The notes under the pieces: model-generated | Told to the model about the DNA's origin: nothing | Databases searched by the model: none | Seen by the model: only the letters and a program-made list of their open reading frames with translations | Source: an uncultured Bacteroidales bacterium | Lineage (GTDB): Bacteria; Bacteroidota; Bacteroidia; Bacteroidales; UBA932 | Assembly (NCBI GenBank): GCA_946617545.1 | Contig: CAMOKK010000054.1 | Span: 1 to 8,260, forward strand | Direction: 5' to 3' | DNA: 8,260 nucleotides | Program-made: the position numbers and the translations under genes | Shown here: in pieces, positions 1 through 7,337 of the stretch | Layout: each line of letters opens with the position of its first letter | Numbering within the stretch: the stretch's first letter is position 1

Positions 1-639
1 ACGCAGTACCTGCTGGAGCGGGAAGACATCGACCTTCGGCTCATCGAGATAGACACGGAAAGCGTGGAATACCTCCTGACGCACTTTCAGGGCATGCAGG
101 GCCGATTGATGGAGGGAGACTTCCTGCAGCTGAAACTGGAAAAGCTGTTCCCGGAGCAGTTTGCCATCATCGGCAATTTCCCCTACAACATCTCTTCGCA
201 GATTTTCTTCAAGGTGCTGGACTACAAAGACCGTATTCCGGAAGTGGTGGGCATGGTGCAGAAGGAGGTGGCGGAGCGCATTGCGGAAAAGCCCGGCAGC
301 AAGACCTATGGCATCCTGAGCGTGCTGCTGCAGGCCTGGTACAATATCGAATACCTCTTTACGGTGGGCTCCGGCTGCTTTGCCCCGCCGCCCAAGGTGG
401 AGAGCGCCGTGATTCGGCTCACCCGCAATTCCCGCACGGAGCTGGGCTGTGACGAGAATCTGTTCAAGACGGTGGTGAAAACGGCCTTCGGACAGCGCCG
501 CAAGATGATGCGCAATCCCCTGAAGCCTCTGGCCCTGGCCCGCGGCAAGGCCGATATCCTTTCTCAGGACATCTTTTCTCAGCGCCCGGAGCAGCTTTCC
601 GTAGAGGACTTCGTGGCCCTCACCAATTTATTGGATTAA
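1..639 (+). CDS. rsmA: 16S rRNA (adenine(1518)-N(6)/adenine(1519)-N(6))-dimethyltransferase RsmA, 3' part
   Basis: The reading frame is open from the first base, so the gene begins upstream; 212 codons are present and about 50 N-terminal residues, with the SAM-binding glycine-rich loop, are missing (the family is about 260 residues). RsmA dimethylates two adjacent adenines in the 3'-terminal hairpin of 16S rRNA during late 30S assembly, using SAM. Visible family marks are the acidic motif EIDTESVEYL (codons about 16-25), the catalytic motif IV NFPYNIS at 175-195 (N-[ILF]-P-Y, the adenine-binding motif of N6-adenine methyltransferases), FAPPPKVESAVIRL near 382-423, and the C-terminal helical domain with FGQRRKMMRNPLK. 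A downstream GTG at 64 is not the start, because conserved sequence continues upstream of it. The stop at 637-639 overlaps the stop of the convergent asd. Family identification is secure. Confidence 0.95.
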   Translation, partial: TQYLLEREDIDLRLIEIDTESVEYLLTHFQGMQGRLMEGDFLQLKLEKLFPEQFAIIGNFPYNISSQIFFKVLDYKDRIPEVVGMVQKEVAERIAEKPGSKTYGILSVLLQAWYNIEYLFTVGSGCFAPPPKVESAVIRLTRNSRTELGCDENLFKTVVKTAFGQRRKMMRNPLKPLALARGKADILSQDIFSQRPEQLSVEDFVALTNLLD

Positions 640-1625
640 GCAATCCAGCCCTTTTCCAGCAGTACCTGCGCAATCTGGACGGCGTTGGTGGCGGCGCCTT
701 TGCGGATATTGTCGCTCACGCACCAAAGGTTGAGTCCGTTTTCCACGGAAGGGTCCCGGCGGATGCGCCCCACAAACACCTCGTCTTTCTCCCAGGCCGT
801 CAGGGGCATGGGGTAAAGATTCTCTTCGGGCTTGTCCTGAATCACCACCCCGGGCATATCGGCCATCAGCTGAACCGCGTCCCCAAGTTGGAAAGGCTTG
901 AGGAATTCCACGTTCACGCTCTCCGAATGGCCGCCTTTCACCGGCACCCGCACGGTGGTGGCCGATACGGCTATACTGCTGTCTCCCAGAATCTTGCGGG
1001 TTTCATTCACCATCTTCATCTCCTCCTTGGTATAACCATCGGGGAGGAAGGAGTCGATGTGCGGCAGAATGTTGAGGTCAATGGGGTGGGGAAACTTGGT
1101 GCCGCTGCCGCCGGCCCTTTCGGCCTCCAGCTGCTCGATGCCGCGCTGCCCGGCACCCGTTACGCTCTGGTAGGTGCTCACCACAATCCGTTTGATGCCA
1201 TAGGCCTTGTGCAGCGGGGCCAGGGGCAGCACCATCTGGATGGTGGAGCAGTTGGGGTTGGCAATGATATAATTTTCCGGGCCGATGGCGTCCGGGTTAA
1301 TCTCCGGCACCACCAGCGGCACCTCCGGGTCCATGCGCCAGAAAGAGGAATTGTCCACTACGCGGCATCCGGCCGCCGCAAAGCGCGGGGCCAGTTCTCC
1401 GGACGCAGCGCCGCCCGCACTGAAAAGGGCCAGGGCGGGCTTGCGGGCAATGGCCTCGTCGGCACTCATTACCGTCCATTCCTTCCCCCGGAAACTCACT
1501 TTCTTGCCCCAGGAGCGCTCAGAGGCCACTGGAAGCAGTTCTGTAACAGGAAAGTTACGCTCCTCCAAAACCCGGAGCATCTTGGTCCCCACCAGGCCGG
1601 TGGCACCCACTACTGCAACTAACAT
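636..1625 (-). CDS. asd: aspartate-semialdehyde dehydrogenase
   Basis: 329 residues, full length. The enzyme reduces L-aspartyl-4-phosphate to L-aspartate-4-semialdehyde with NADPH, the branch point to diaminopimelate/lysine, threonine and methionine; it is cytosolic. The sequence shows an N-terminal Rossmann dinucleotide loop GATGLVG (residues 7-13), the catalytic cysteine C126 in NPNCSTIQ, the substrate-positioning glutamine Q153 in TYQSVTGAGQ, and the arginine/histidine pair of the active site in RVPVKGGHSE (R226, H233). These residue roles are known for the family. The ATG at 1623-1625 gives an N-terminus (MLVAVVGATG) typical of the family. The gene is transcribed convergently to rsmA and divergently from the hexosaminidase gene. 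Its stop (TTA on the + strand, 636-638) lies inside the rsmA stop region, so no terminator can sit between the two genes. No neighbouring lysine or threonine pathway gene is in the window. Confidence 0.96.
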   Translation of the reverse strand: MLVAVVGATGLVGTKMLRVLEERNFPVTELLPVASERSWGKKVSFRGKEWTVMSADEAIARKPALALFSAGGAASGELAPRFAAAGCRVVDNSSFWRMDPEVPLVVPEINPDAIGPENYIIANPNCSTIQMVLPLAPLHKAYGIKRIVVSTYQSVTGAGQRGIEQLEAERAGGSGTKFPHPIDLNILPHIDSFLPDGYTKEEMKMVNETRKILGDSSIAVSATTVRVPVKGGHSESVNVEFLKPFQLGDAVQLMADMPGVVIQDKPEENLYPMPLTAWEKDEVFVGRIRRDPSVENGLNLWCVSDNIRKGAATNAVQIAQVLLEKGWIA

Positions 1626-1696
1626 AAAAGTTTCTTCTTAAAAACTTGTGCAAGATACAAAAAATATGCGTAAGTTTGTGAAAATAGACTCTGACC
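1626..1696. promoter_or_regulatory. AT-rich divergent intergenic region between asd and the hexosaminidase gene
   Basis: These 71 bases separate two divergent start codons and must hold both promoters. The + strand promoter is listed separately. On the - strand only an imperfect -7 element is visible, TATCTTGC (complement of 1650-1657) against the consensus TAnnTTTG, about 25 bases from the asd start, with no matching -33 TTTG. The asd promoter is therefore not firmly placed. No RNA gene or clear operator is seen. Confidence 0.5.
1646..1678 (+). promoter_or_regulatory. Bacteroidota-type promoter for the hexosaminidase gene
   Basis: TAAGTTTG at 1671-1678 is an exact match to the Bacteroidota -7 element TAnnTTTG. 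A TTG at 1646-1648, 22 bases upstream, is a fair but not ideal -33 element (consensus TTTG, usually 19-21 bases away). With the usual geometry transcription would begin near 1682, leaving a leader of about 15 bases before the ATG at 1697. The motif is seen directly; the start site is inferred. Confidence 0.6.
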
Positions 1697-3577
1697 ATGA
1701 AAAAAATTTGGGCCCTTGCGGCCACCCTTTCCCTCCTTGCCGCATGCTCTCCTGAAATTTCCTGGACGGAAGGTCCCACCGGGGCCGACGGGCGGGCCGT
1801 CCAGACCCTGACCTTGAAAAACATGCCTGCTGGGGCCCGCATCTGGTTCCAGGAACTGTTTGACAACCACGAGATGGTGGAAGGTCCCGTGAGCGAAATC
1901 CACCATTTCCAGGGCACCACCTTCTGGTTCGACGTTCCCGAGGGTGCCGGAAGAGAATTCACCGTCCAATACAAAGGCCGCCCGCTGCCCCGCCGCTCCT
2001 GGGCTCCCGAGGGCTTTGTGCTGCAGGTGAAAGGCCGTGAAGACCGGCCGATAGCCGCCAGCTATACCTTCCGCGACTGGGAAGGAACGCAGCCGGACCC
2101 TGCCTTCTTTGCCAAAAGCTATCCCGTACAGGCCGCAGACCTCATTCCCGTCCCCAAGCGGGTAAGCTACGGAGAGGCACCCGCAGCGCCGGCGCCTCAA
2201 AAGCGCCCGGCGGGCTGGTATCGGCTCACCCTCGATGCCGAGGGAAAGCCTTCCGTGGAATCGGCCGATGAAGACGGAGCCCGCTATGCCGCCGTCACCC
2301 TGGCCAAGCTTCCGGAAGGAACGCGGGACGTAGTCATCGAAGATTGGCCGGATTTGGGCCTGAGGGGCTTCATGCTGGATGTGGTGCGGGACTTCCGCCC
2401 CAAGGAAGAGGTTCTGAAGGTGCTGGACATCATGGCCTCCTACAAGCTGAACCTCTTTCACTTCCACTTGGGAGATGACGAGTCCTGGTGCCTGGAAATC
2501 CCTCAGATTCCGGAACTTACCTCCTTTGGCGCCCATCATGAGCTCCCGGACTGGGACCTGAAGGAGACGCGGGGTCTCAAACCGCAGGCCGGCGGCCGGA
2601 TTGGCGTGGATACTTATTATACGCAGGAGGAATACAAGGAAATCCTGCGCTACGCCTGGTCCAAGGGCATTGCCGTGGTGCCGGAGTTCGACGCCCCCGG
2701 CCACTCCCGGGCGGCCATCCGGTCGGTGGAGGCCTATATCCGCCGCAGCGGAGACGAAAGCTATCGCCTGCAAGACCCTGCCGACACTTCCCGCTACTGG
2801 AGCGCTCAGGATTTCAAGGACAACGTGCTGAGTATCGGCCTGCCGGGCGTTTACAAGTTCTACGGGCTGGTTTTTGATGAGGTGAAGCGCATGCACGCGG
2901 AAGCCGGCGTGCCGCTCCCCGCCATCCACATTGGCGGAGACGAGGTGCCGGACGGCGCCTGGGCGGGGCAGGACAAGATGGCCCTCAAGGACCGGTTTAC
3001 CCGGCGCATGCTGGACCTGGCCATCGAAAAGGGTGTGAAACTGGCCGGCTGGCAGGAGCTGGTGCAGGGCATCCGTCCGGAAACGCTGGAGGCCCTCAGG
3101 CCCCAGCTGCTTTTCGTAAATGCCTGGAGCACATTGGGAGAAAATGCCAAACTTACCTACCAGCTGGCCAACGACGGCATTCCGGTGCTGCTTTCCAACG
3201 TTCAGCATGCCTATGTAGACTTGGCCTATTCCGACGACCCCAAGGACATCGGCCTGCATTGGGGCGGGTATGTGAACGAAATCAGCAGTTTCTCCCTCCA
3301 GCCCTGGAATATCTGCGAGGAGGTGGCGCTGGAGCACCCGGAGAACATCGTGGGGGCCGAGGCCCTGCTGTGGTCGGAGAACCTGCGCTGTTTTGACAAC
3401 GCCACCTACCAGATGCTGCCCAAAGCCCTGGGCATTTGGGAACGCGCCTGGAACAGCCGTCCGTCCTGGCCCGCGGAAGAGGCTTTCCGGGCCGATTTCG
3501 ACCGCTTCTACAGCATAATAAATGCCCGTGAGATGCCCCTGTGGGACCGGGAGGGGTACTGCTACAAAAAACGCTGA
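1697..3577 (+). CDS. lipoprotein beta-N-acetylhexosaminidase, GH20 family
   Basis: 626 residues. Predicted to release terminal beta-linked GlcNAc or GalNAc from glycans outside the cytoplasm. The N-terminus MKKIWALAATLSLLAAC is a lipoprotein signal peptide with lipobox L-A-A-C and lipidated C17. Residues about 20-140 form a beta-rich region that may be a CHB_HEX-like domain (tentative). Residues about 145-215 (LIPVPKRVSYGE to VVIEDWPDL) look like the GH20b domain. The catalytic TIM barrel follows: LRGFMLDVVRDF with substrate-binding R223, HFHLGDDESW, PEFDAPGHSRA, then HIGGDE with the catalytic pair D415-E416, and near the end GAEALLWSENLR. D polarises the substrate acetamido group and E is the acid/base in GH20. 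The motifs are intact, so activity is expected. No SusC/SusD or other glycosidase gene adjoins it, so it is not visibly part of a polysaccharide-utilisation locus. Candidate substrates (host mucin glycans, chitin, peptidoglycan fragments) cannot be told apart. Confidence 0.93.
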   Translation: MKKIWALAATLSLLAACSPEISWTEGPTGADGRAVQTLTLKNMPAGARIWFQELFDNHEMVEGPVSEIHHFQGTTFWFDVPEGAGREFTVQYKGRPLPRRSWAPEGFVLQVKGREDRPIAASYTFRDWEGTQPDPAFFAKSYPVQAADLIPVPKRVSYGEAPAAPAPQKRPAGWYRLTLDAEGKPSVESADEDGARYAAVTLAKLPEGTRDVVIEDWPDLGLRGFMLDVVRDFRPKEEVLKVLDIMASYKLNLFHFHLGDDESWCLEIPQIPELTSFGAHHELPDWDLKETRGLKPQAGGRIGVDTYYTQEEYKEILRYAWSKGIAVVPEFDAPGHSRAAIRSVEAYIRRSGDESYRLQDPADTSRYWSAQDFKDNVLSIGLPGVYKFYGLVFDEVKRMHAEAGVPLPAIHIGGDEVPDGAWAGQDKMALKDRFTRRMLDLAIEKGVKLAGWQELVQGIRPETLEALRPQLLFVNAWSTLGENAKLTYQLANDGIPVLLSNVQHAYVDLAYSDDPKDIGLHWGGYVNEISSFSLQPWNICEEVALEHPENIVGAEALLWSENLRCFDNATYQMLPKALGIWERAWNSRPSWPAEEAFRADFDRFYSIINAREMPLWDREGYCYKKR

Positions 3578-3579
3578 TA

Positions 3580-3610
3580 TATGGATTAACGCGAAAATTG
3601 CGTATATTTG
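3580..3610 (+). promoter_or_regulatory. Bacteroidota-type promoter immediately upstream of cdaA
   Basis: TATATTTG at 3603-3610 matches TAnnTTTG exactly and lies in the 39-bp gap after the hexosaminidase stop. A weak -33 candidate, TATG at 3580-3583, is 19 bases upstream. The expected start of transcription, about 4 bases past the element, is near 3614, only about 3 bases before the cdaA ATG at 3617, so the mRNA would be leaderless or nearly so. The -7 match is seen; its use is inferred. Confidence 0.55.
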
Positions 3611-3616
3611 CAGACT

Positions 3617-4435
3617 ATGACAAATGTGCTGGGCATATTCGGCTTTCTGAGCTTCGGCTGGGTAGACCTCCTGGATATCTTCATGGTGGGTCTGCTTATC
3701 TTTCTGCTGATCAGAAGCATCCGGGGAGACTCCACCGTCTTTAATATCGTGATTGTGCTGGTGGCGCTCCTGCTGTTGCAGGCCGTTGTGTCGGCCCTGG
3801 GCATGCGGATGATGACGGCCCTTCTGAACGCCCTGTTGGATGTGGGTGTGCTGGCGGTAATCATCCTGTTCCAGCCGGAAATCCGCCACATGCTCAACCG
3901 TTTTGCCGTACAGTCCGGCCTTACCCGCCGAACCGGAGAGCTGTTCAACCGCATCCTCGGAATCCAGGAGGACAAGATGGGCAGCCACAGCGTGGAGGAG
4001 CTGGGAGAGGCCGTGAGGGCCATGTCGGCCGAAAAAACGGGCGCACTCATCGTGCTCCAGCACAAGTCTTCCATGGAAGAATACATGGAAACGGGAGACC
4101 GTTTCGAGGCCGATATCAACCGTCGGCTCATCATGAATATCTTTTTCAAGAATTCACCCTTGCACGACGGGGCCATGATTATTGTGGGAGACCATATCGC
4201 CGCCGCCCGCTGCCAGCTTCCCATGACCAACCGGACAGATATCCCCGCCCATTACGGGATGCGCCACCGCGCGGCCATCGGCCTCAGCGAGGATACGGAT
4301 GCCGATATCCTGGTGGTGTCTGAGGAAACGGGCAACGTGAGTTTTGTGCGGGGCGGAGAAATCCGCACGGTGCAGGACATGAAGGAACTGCGGCAGCTGC
4401 TGGGTTCCATAATGGCTACGGAGGGAGGAAAGTAA
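3617..4435 (+). CDS. cdaA: diadenylate cyclase, CdaA type (membrane-bound DAC domain)
   Basis: 272 residues from the ATG at 3617. It condenses two ATP to cyclic di-AMP, a second messenger tied in other bacteria to osmolyte and potassium balance and envelope stress. Three hydrophobic segments (about residues 15-32, 41-61 and 73-86) anchor it in the inner membrane, followed by a short linker (FQPEIRHMLNRF, typical of CdaA) and the cytosolic DAC (DisA_N) domain. The two signature motifs are intact: D184-G185-A186 in LHDGAMII and R216-H217-R218 in RHRAAIGLSE. A TTG at 3608 could extend the frame by three codons, but it sits inside the -7 promoter element, so ATG 3617 is preferred. The stop abuts the mutS2 start with no spacer, implying one transcript. 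The cdaR and glmM genes that accompany cdaA in Firmicutes are not in the window. Confidence 0.95.
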   Translation: MTNVLGIFGFLSFGWVDLLDIFMVGLLIFLLIRSIRGDSTVFNIVIVLVALLLLQAVVSALGMRMMTALLNALLDVGVLAVIILFQPEIRHMLNRFAVQSGLTRRTGELFNRILGIQEDKMGSHSVEELGEAVRAMSAEKTGALIVLQHKSSMEEYMETGDRFEADINRRLIMNIFFKNSPLHDGAMIIVGDHIAAARCQLPMTNRTDIPAHYGMRHRAAIGLSEDTDADILVVSEETGNVSFVRGGEIRTVQDMKELRQLLGSIMATEGGK

Positions 4436-6949
4436 ATGGACGCGAGACTGGAGGCCAAGCTGGGGTTTGACAAGGTGCGGGAAGCCATATCGGCCCGCTG
4501 CTCTACGGAATACGCTTCCGAGCGGGTTCAGAAGGAAGAGTTCGTGGCAGACCCCCGGGAAATCCACCACCGGCATCTGTTGACGGACGAGATGCGCCTT
4601 ATCCTCATGTTCGAGGAAAATTTCCCCACTTCCGGATATATCGACGCCCTTTCGTTCATAGAGCCCATCGGCCAGAAGGCGTCCATCGATGTGCTGTCGC
4701 TGGGAAAACTCCGGACTTTGCTGGAAACCCTGCGCAAAGCGCTGCATTTTTTCCATACCGTGAAGGAGGGCATTTACCCCAACCTGCAGCACATGGCTTC
4801 GGGTATCAGCGCCCCGGCCCAGGTGATGAGCCGGATAGACGCCATCCTGGACCGCCACGGAGAAATCAAGGATACGGCCTCCGATGAGCTGTACAAGATT
4901 CGCCGGAGCATCCGGGACAAAGAGCTCAGCGTTTCCAAACGGATGAACGCTATCCTTCGCCAGGCCCAGCAGGAAGGGCTGGTGGAGGCCGACGCCAGCG
5001 TCTCCATCCGCGACGGAAAGATGCTCATTCCGGTGGCATCGGCCAAAAAACGGGCCTTCCAGGGCTTCGTGTATGACGAGAGCGCCACGGGAAAGACCAC
5101 TTTCATGGAGCCTGCGGAGATTGTAGCCCTGCAGAACGAGATTGCCGAGCTTCATTTTGCCCAGACAAGGGAGATTGCCCGCATCCTCTACGAATTTGCG
5201 GAATTCCTGCGTCCCTTTGTGCCGGAGCTCATAGACGGTGCCCGCTATGTGGGAGAGCTGGATTTCATCATGGCCAAGGCGCAGGTATCCCTGGACTACA
5301 TTGCCGGCATGCCGGTGGTGTCGGAAGAGGGTGAACTGCGGCTCCGGAAGGCCCGGCATCCGCTGCTGGAAAAGAGCCTCAAGAAGGAAGGGCGGCAGAT
5401 TGTGCCGCTGACGGTAAGCCTTACGCCGCAAAAGCGCATCCTCCTTATTTCCGGCCCCAACGCCGGCGGCAAAAGCGTGTGCCTCAAGACGGTGGGCCTG
5501 TTGCAGTATATGTTCCAGTGGGGCATGCTGGTGCCCACTTCAGAGGCTTCCGAACTGCCGGTGTTTGACCGCATCATGGTCTCCATCGGAGACGACCAGT
5601 CCCTGGAAAACGACCTTTCCACCTACAGCTCCTTCCTTACGGATATGAAGGCCATGCTGGAAGTGGCCGGTTCCAAGACCCTTGTCCTTATTGATGAATT
5701 CGGTTCCGGAACGGAGCCTGCCGCCGGCGGAGCCATTGCGGAAGCCATTTTGCACCAGCTGGATACCCGCGGTGCGTATGGTGTTATCACCACCCACTAT
5801 ACCAACCTTAAACTATATGCCTCCGGAGAGGAGACCGGCGTTGTCAACGGAGCCATGCAGTTTGATGCGGCCACCGTGGCGCCGCTCTTCGTGCTGGAGC
5901 AGGGCCTGCCGGGCTCTTCCTTCGCCTTTGAGCTGGCCCGCAAGATGGGCCTGCCGGAGGCCATTGTGCAAGATGCCGAGCAGCGTGCCGGAGAGCAGTT
6001 TGTGGGCATTGAGCGCAACCTCCGCAAGATTGCCCGCAGCCGCCGGGCCTTGGACGAGAAGCTTACCAAAATCCGGGCGACGGACAAGACCTTGGAAGGC
6101 CTTACGGACCGGTACGAAAAAGAGCTCGAAGACATCAAGGGGATGCGCCGACGCATCCTGGAAGAAGCCCACGAGGAGGCGCAGAAGATTATCAAGGATG
6201 CCAACAGGCAGGTGGAAAATACCATCCGCACCATCCGGGAGTCGCAGGCCGCCAAAGACCAGACCAAGGAGGCCCGCTCGGAGCTGCAAGGCTTTTTGGG
6301 CGCACTGGCCGAAGAAAGAGGCCGCCGGGACGCCTATATCGACAAGAAACTCCAGGCCGTCCGGGAGCGCAAGGAACGGGAGCAGGCTCGGAAAAAACGT
6401 CGCGCCGACGGTCAGACGCTCCGGCAGTTGGAGGAGAAAGAGACTCAGGAGGCCGCCCTGGCCGCCTTCCGCAGCGCTCCGCTTAAAGTGGGGGAGAAGG
6501 TCCGTATCAAAGACAACGGGATGGTGGGAGAGGTTTCCAAGATAAGCACCAAGGCCGTGAGCGTGATTGTGGGCAGCATAACCACCAAGCTGCCGCTGGA
6601 CCGGGTGGAGAGAATTACGGCGGGCGAATACAAGGCGGTGGCCGGAAAACCGGCCGAGAGGCCCCGTCAGGTGTACGATGCCGCCATCAGCGAGCGCAAG
6701 GCGCAGTTCAAGCTGGAACTGGATGTAAGAGGGGAGCGGGTGAACGATGCGCTGGAAATTGTGATGCGCTATATTGACGATGCCATCATGCTGGGTGTTC
6801 CTTCGGTGCGGATTTTGCATGGAAAGGGAACGGGCGCCCTGCGTGAGGAAATCCAGAAGTACGTGCGCACCGTGCCCGGCGTCAGCTCTGTCGCAGACGA
6901 GCATATCCAAATGGGTGGCTCCGGCGTGACGGTAGTGAAATTTGACTAA
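4436..6949 (+). CDS. mutS2: MutS2 family protein (ATPase with C-terminal Smr domain)
   Basis: 837 residues. MutS2 lacks the mismatch-recognition domain of MutS. In characterised species it suppresses homologous recombination as a nuclease/ATPase, and in Bacillus subtilis it binds collided ribosomes. Domains in order: core/lever helices (about 1-310); ABC-type ATPase with Walker A GPNAGGKS (340-347), Walker B LIDEFGSGTEP with D420-E421, and the H-loop histidine H454 in ITTHYTNLK; a long charged coiled coil (about 520-660, rich in R, K and E); a KOW-like beta segment VRIKDNGMVGEV (about 687-698); and the Smr domain with LDVRG (762-766) and HGKGTGALRE (from H795). All ATPase motifs are intact. 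The Smr motif reads LDVRG, where many nuclease-active Smr proteins have LDLHG; an R here is common in MutS2. The ATG directly follows the cdaA stop TAA. An AGGGAGGAA string at 4422-4430 resembles a Shine-Dalgarno sequence but also encodes the cdaA C-terminus EGGK. Confidence 0.96.
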   Translation: MDARLEAKLGFDKVREAISARCSTEYASERVQKEEFVADPREIHHRHLLTDEMRLILMFEENFPTSGYIDALSFIEPIGQKASIDVLSLGKLRTLLETLRKALHFFHTVKEGIYPNLQHMASGISAPAQVMSRIDAILDRHGEIKDTASDELYKIRRSIRDKELSVSKRMNAILRQAQQEGLVEADASVSIRDGKMLIPVASAKKRAFQGFVYDESATGKTTFMEPAEIVALQNEIAELHFAQTREIARILYEFAEFLRPFVPELIDGARYVGELDFIMAKAQVSLDYIAGMPVVSEEGELRLRKARHPLLEKSLKKEGRQIVPLTVSLTPQKRILLISGPNAGGKSVCLKTVGLLQYMFQWGMLVPTSEASELPVFDRIMVSIGDDQSLENDLSTYSSFLTDMKAMLEVAGSKTLVLIDEFGSGTEPAAGGAIAEAILHQLDTRGAYGVITTHYTNLKLYASGEETGVVNGAMQFDAATVAPLFVLEQGLPGSSFAFELARKMGLPEAIVQDAEQRAGEQFVGIERNLRKIARSRRALDEKLTKIRATDKTLEGLTDRYEKELEDIKGMRRRILEEAHEEAQKIIKDANRQVENTIRTIRESQAAKDQTKEARSELQGFLGALAEERGRRDAYIDKKLQAVRERKEREQARKKRRADGQTLRQLEEKETQEAALAAFRSAPLKVGEKVRIKDNGMVGEVSKISTKAVSVIVGSITTKLPLDRVERITAGEYKAVAGKPAERPRQVYDAAISERKAQFKLELDVRGERVNDALEIVMRYIDDAIMLGVPSVRILHGKGTGALREEIQKYVRTVPGVSSVADEHIQMGGSGVTVVKFD

Positions 6950-6959
6950 AACCATAACC

Positions 6960-7334
6960 ATGAACGTTCTTAAAACCAGCAGGATGGGGCAAGTTGGAGA
7001 ACAAATGGCCTGTGATTTCCTGCAAAGCCGTGGCCACCAGATTCTGGACCGCAATTGGAGGGCCGGCCACCTGGAGCTGGACATTGTGTCCGAAGCCCCG
7101 GACGGCCTGCATTTCATAGAGGTGAAAGCCCGGACGGCCCCCGTTACCACCACGGTGACAGACCAGGTGAACAAAGTGAAGCAGAAAAGGATATCGGCCG
7201 CAGCCGTCCAGTATCTCAACAAAAAGAACCTGGGCGGGAAAGAAGTATTCTTCGACATTGTTTCCGTGCTTTTTGACGGCAGCCAGACGGTTGTCCGCTA
7301 TTTCCCCCAGGCATGGATACCCATGTATGTTTAG
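6960..7334 (+). CDS. yraN: YraN family (UPF0102) predicted PD-(D/E)XK nuclease-fold protein
   Basis: 124 residues from the ATG at 6960. The family is small and conserved, with an endonuclease-like fold and no settled function. Visible marks are MGQVGEQMACDFL (conserved G13-E14), the line RNWRAGHLELDIV with E39 and D41, and FIEVKAR with E54 and K56, together the expected PD-(D/E)XK-like acidic/lysine set. The ending with FFDIVSV and the length are normal for the family. An in-frame TTG at 6942 would overlap the mutS2 stop by 8 bases and add six codons; the family usually begins close to the RMGQVGE helix, so the ATG is preferred. It follows mutS2 by 10 bases and precedes the next gene by 3, so it is most likely translated from the same message. 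Confidence 0.92.
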   Translation: MNVLKTSRMGQVGEQMACDFLQSRGHQILDRNWRAGHLELDIVSEAPDGLHFIEVKARTAPVTTTVTDQVNKVKQKRISAAAVQYLNKKNLGGKEVFFDIVSVLFDGSQTVVRYFPQAWIPMYV

Positions 7335-7337
7335 CCT

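Noticed and set aside
3608..3616. TTG start for cdaA, three codons upstream of the ATG
   Set aside because: The TTG is part of the TATATTTG promoter element, so it would probably not be transcribed; the ATG at 3617 fits the family N-terminus.
1619..4063. An 814-codon open frame on the - strand, opposite the hexosaminidase and cdaA genes
   Set aside because: It lies antisense to two genes with intact catalytic motifs, its product (rich in His, Gln and Gly) shows no recognisable domain, and such frames arise from the GC-rich codon use of the + strand genes. The same applies to the - strand frames at 4154-5431 and 5813-7258.
4422..4430. Shine-Dalgarno-like AGGGAGGAA before mutS2
   Set aside because: It is well placed, but Bacteroidota ribosomes are known to use such sites little, and the same bases encode the EGGK end of CdaA, so it cannot be claimed as a functional site. 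Translational coupling through the abutting stop and start is the simpler explanation.
6942..6959. TTG start for yraN overlapping the end of mutS2
   Set aside because: The six added residues (MTKTIT) are not family-like, and an ATG at 6960 lies close before the conserved RMGQVGE region.
7326..7333. TATGTTTA as a -7 element for the ManC-like gene
   Set aside because: The last base of TAnnTTTG is wrong, no -33 element is evident, it lies in the yraN coding end, and the 3-bp spacing already suggests co-transcription.
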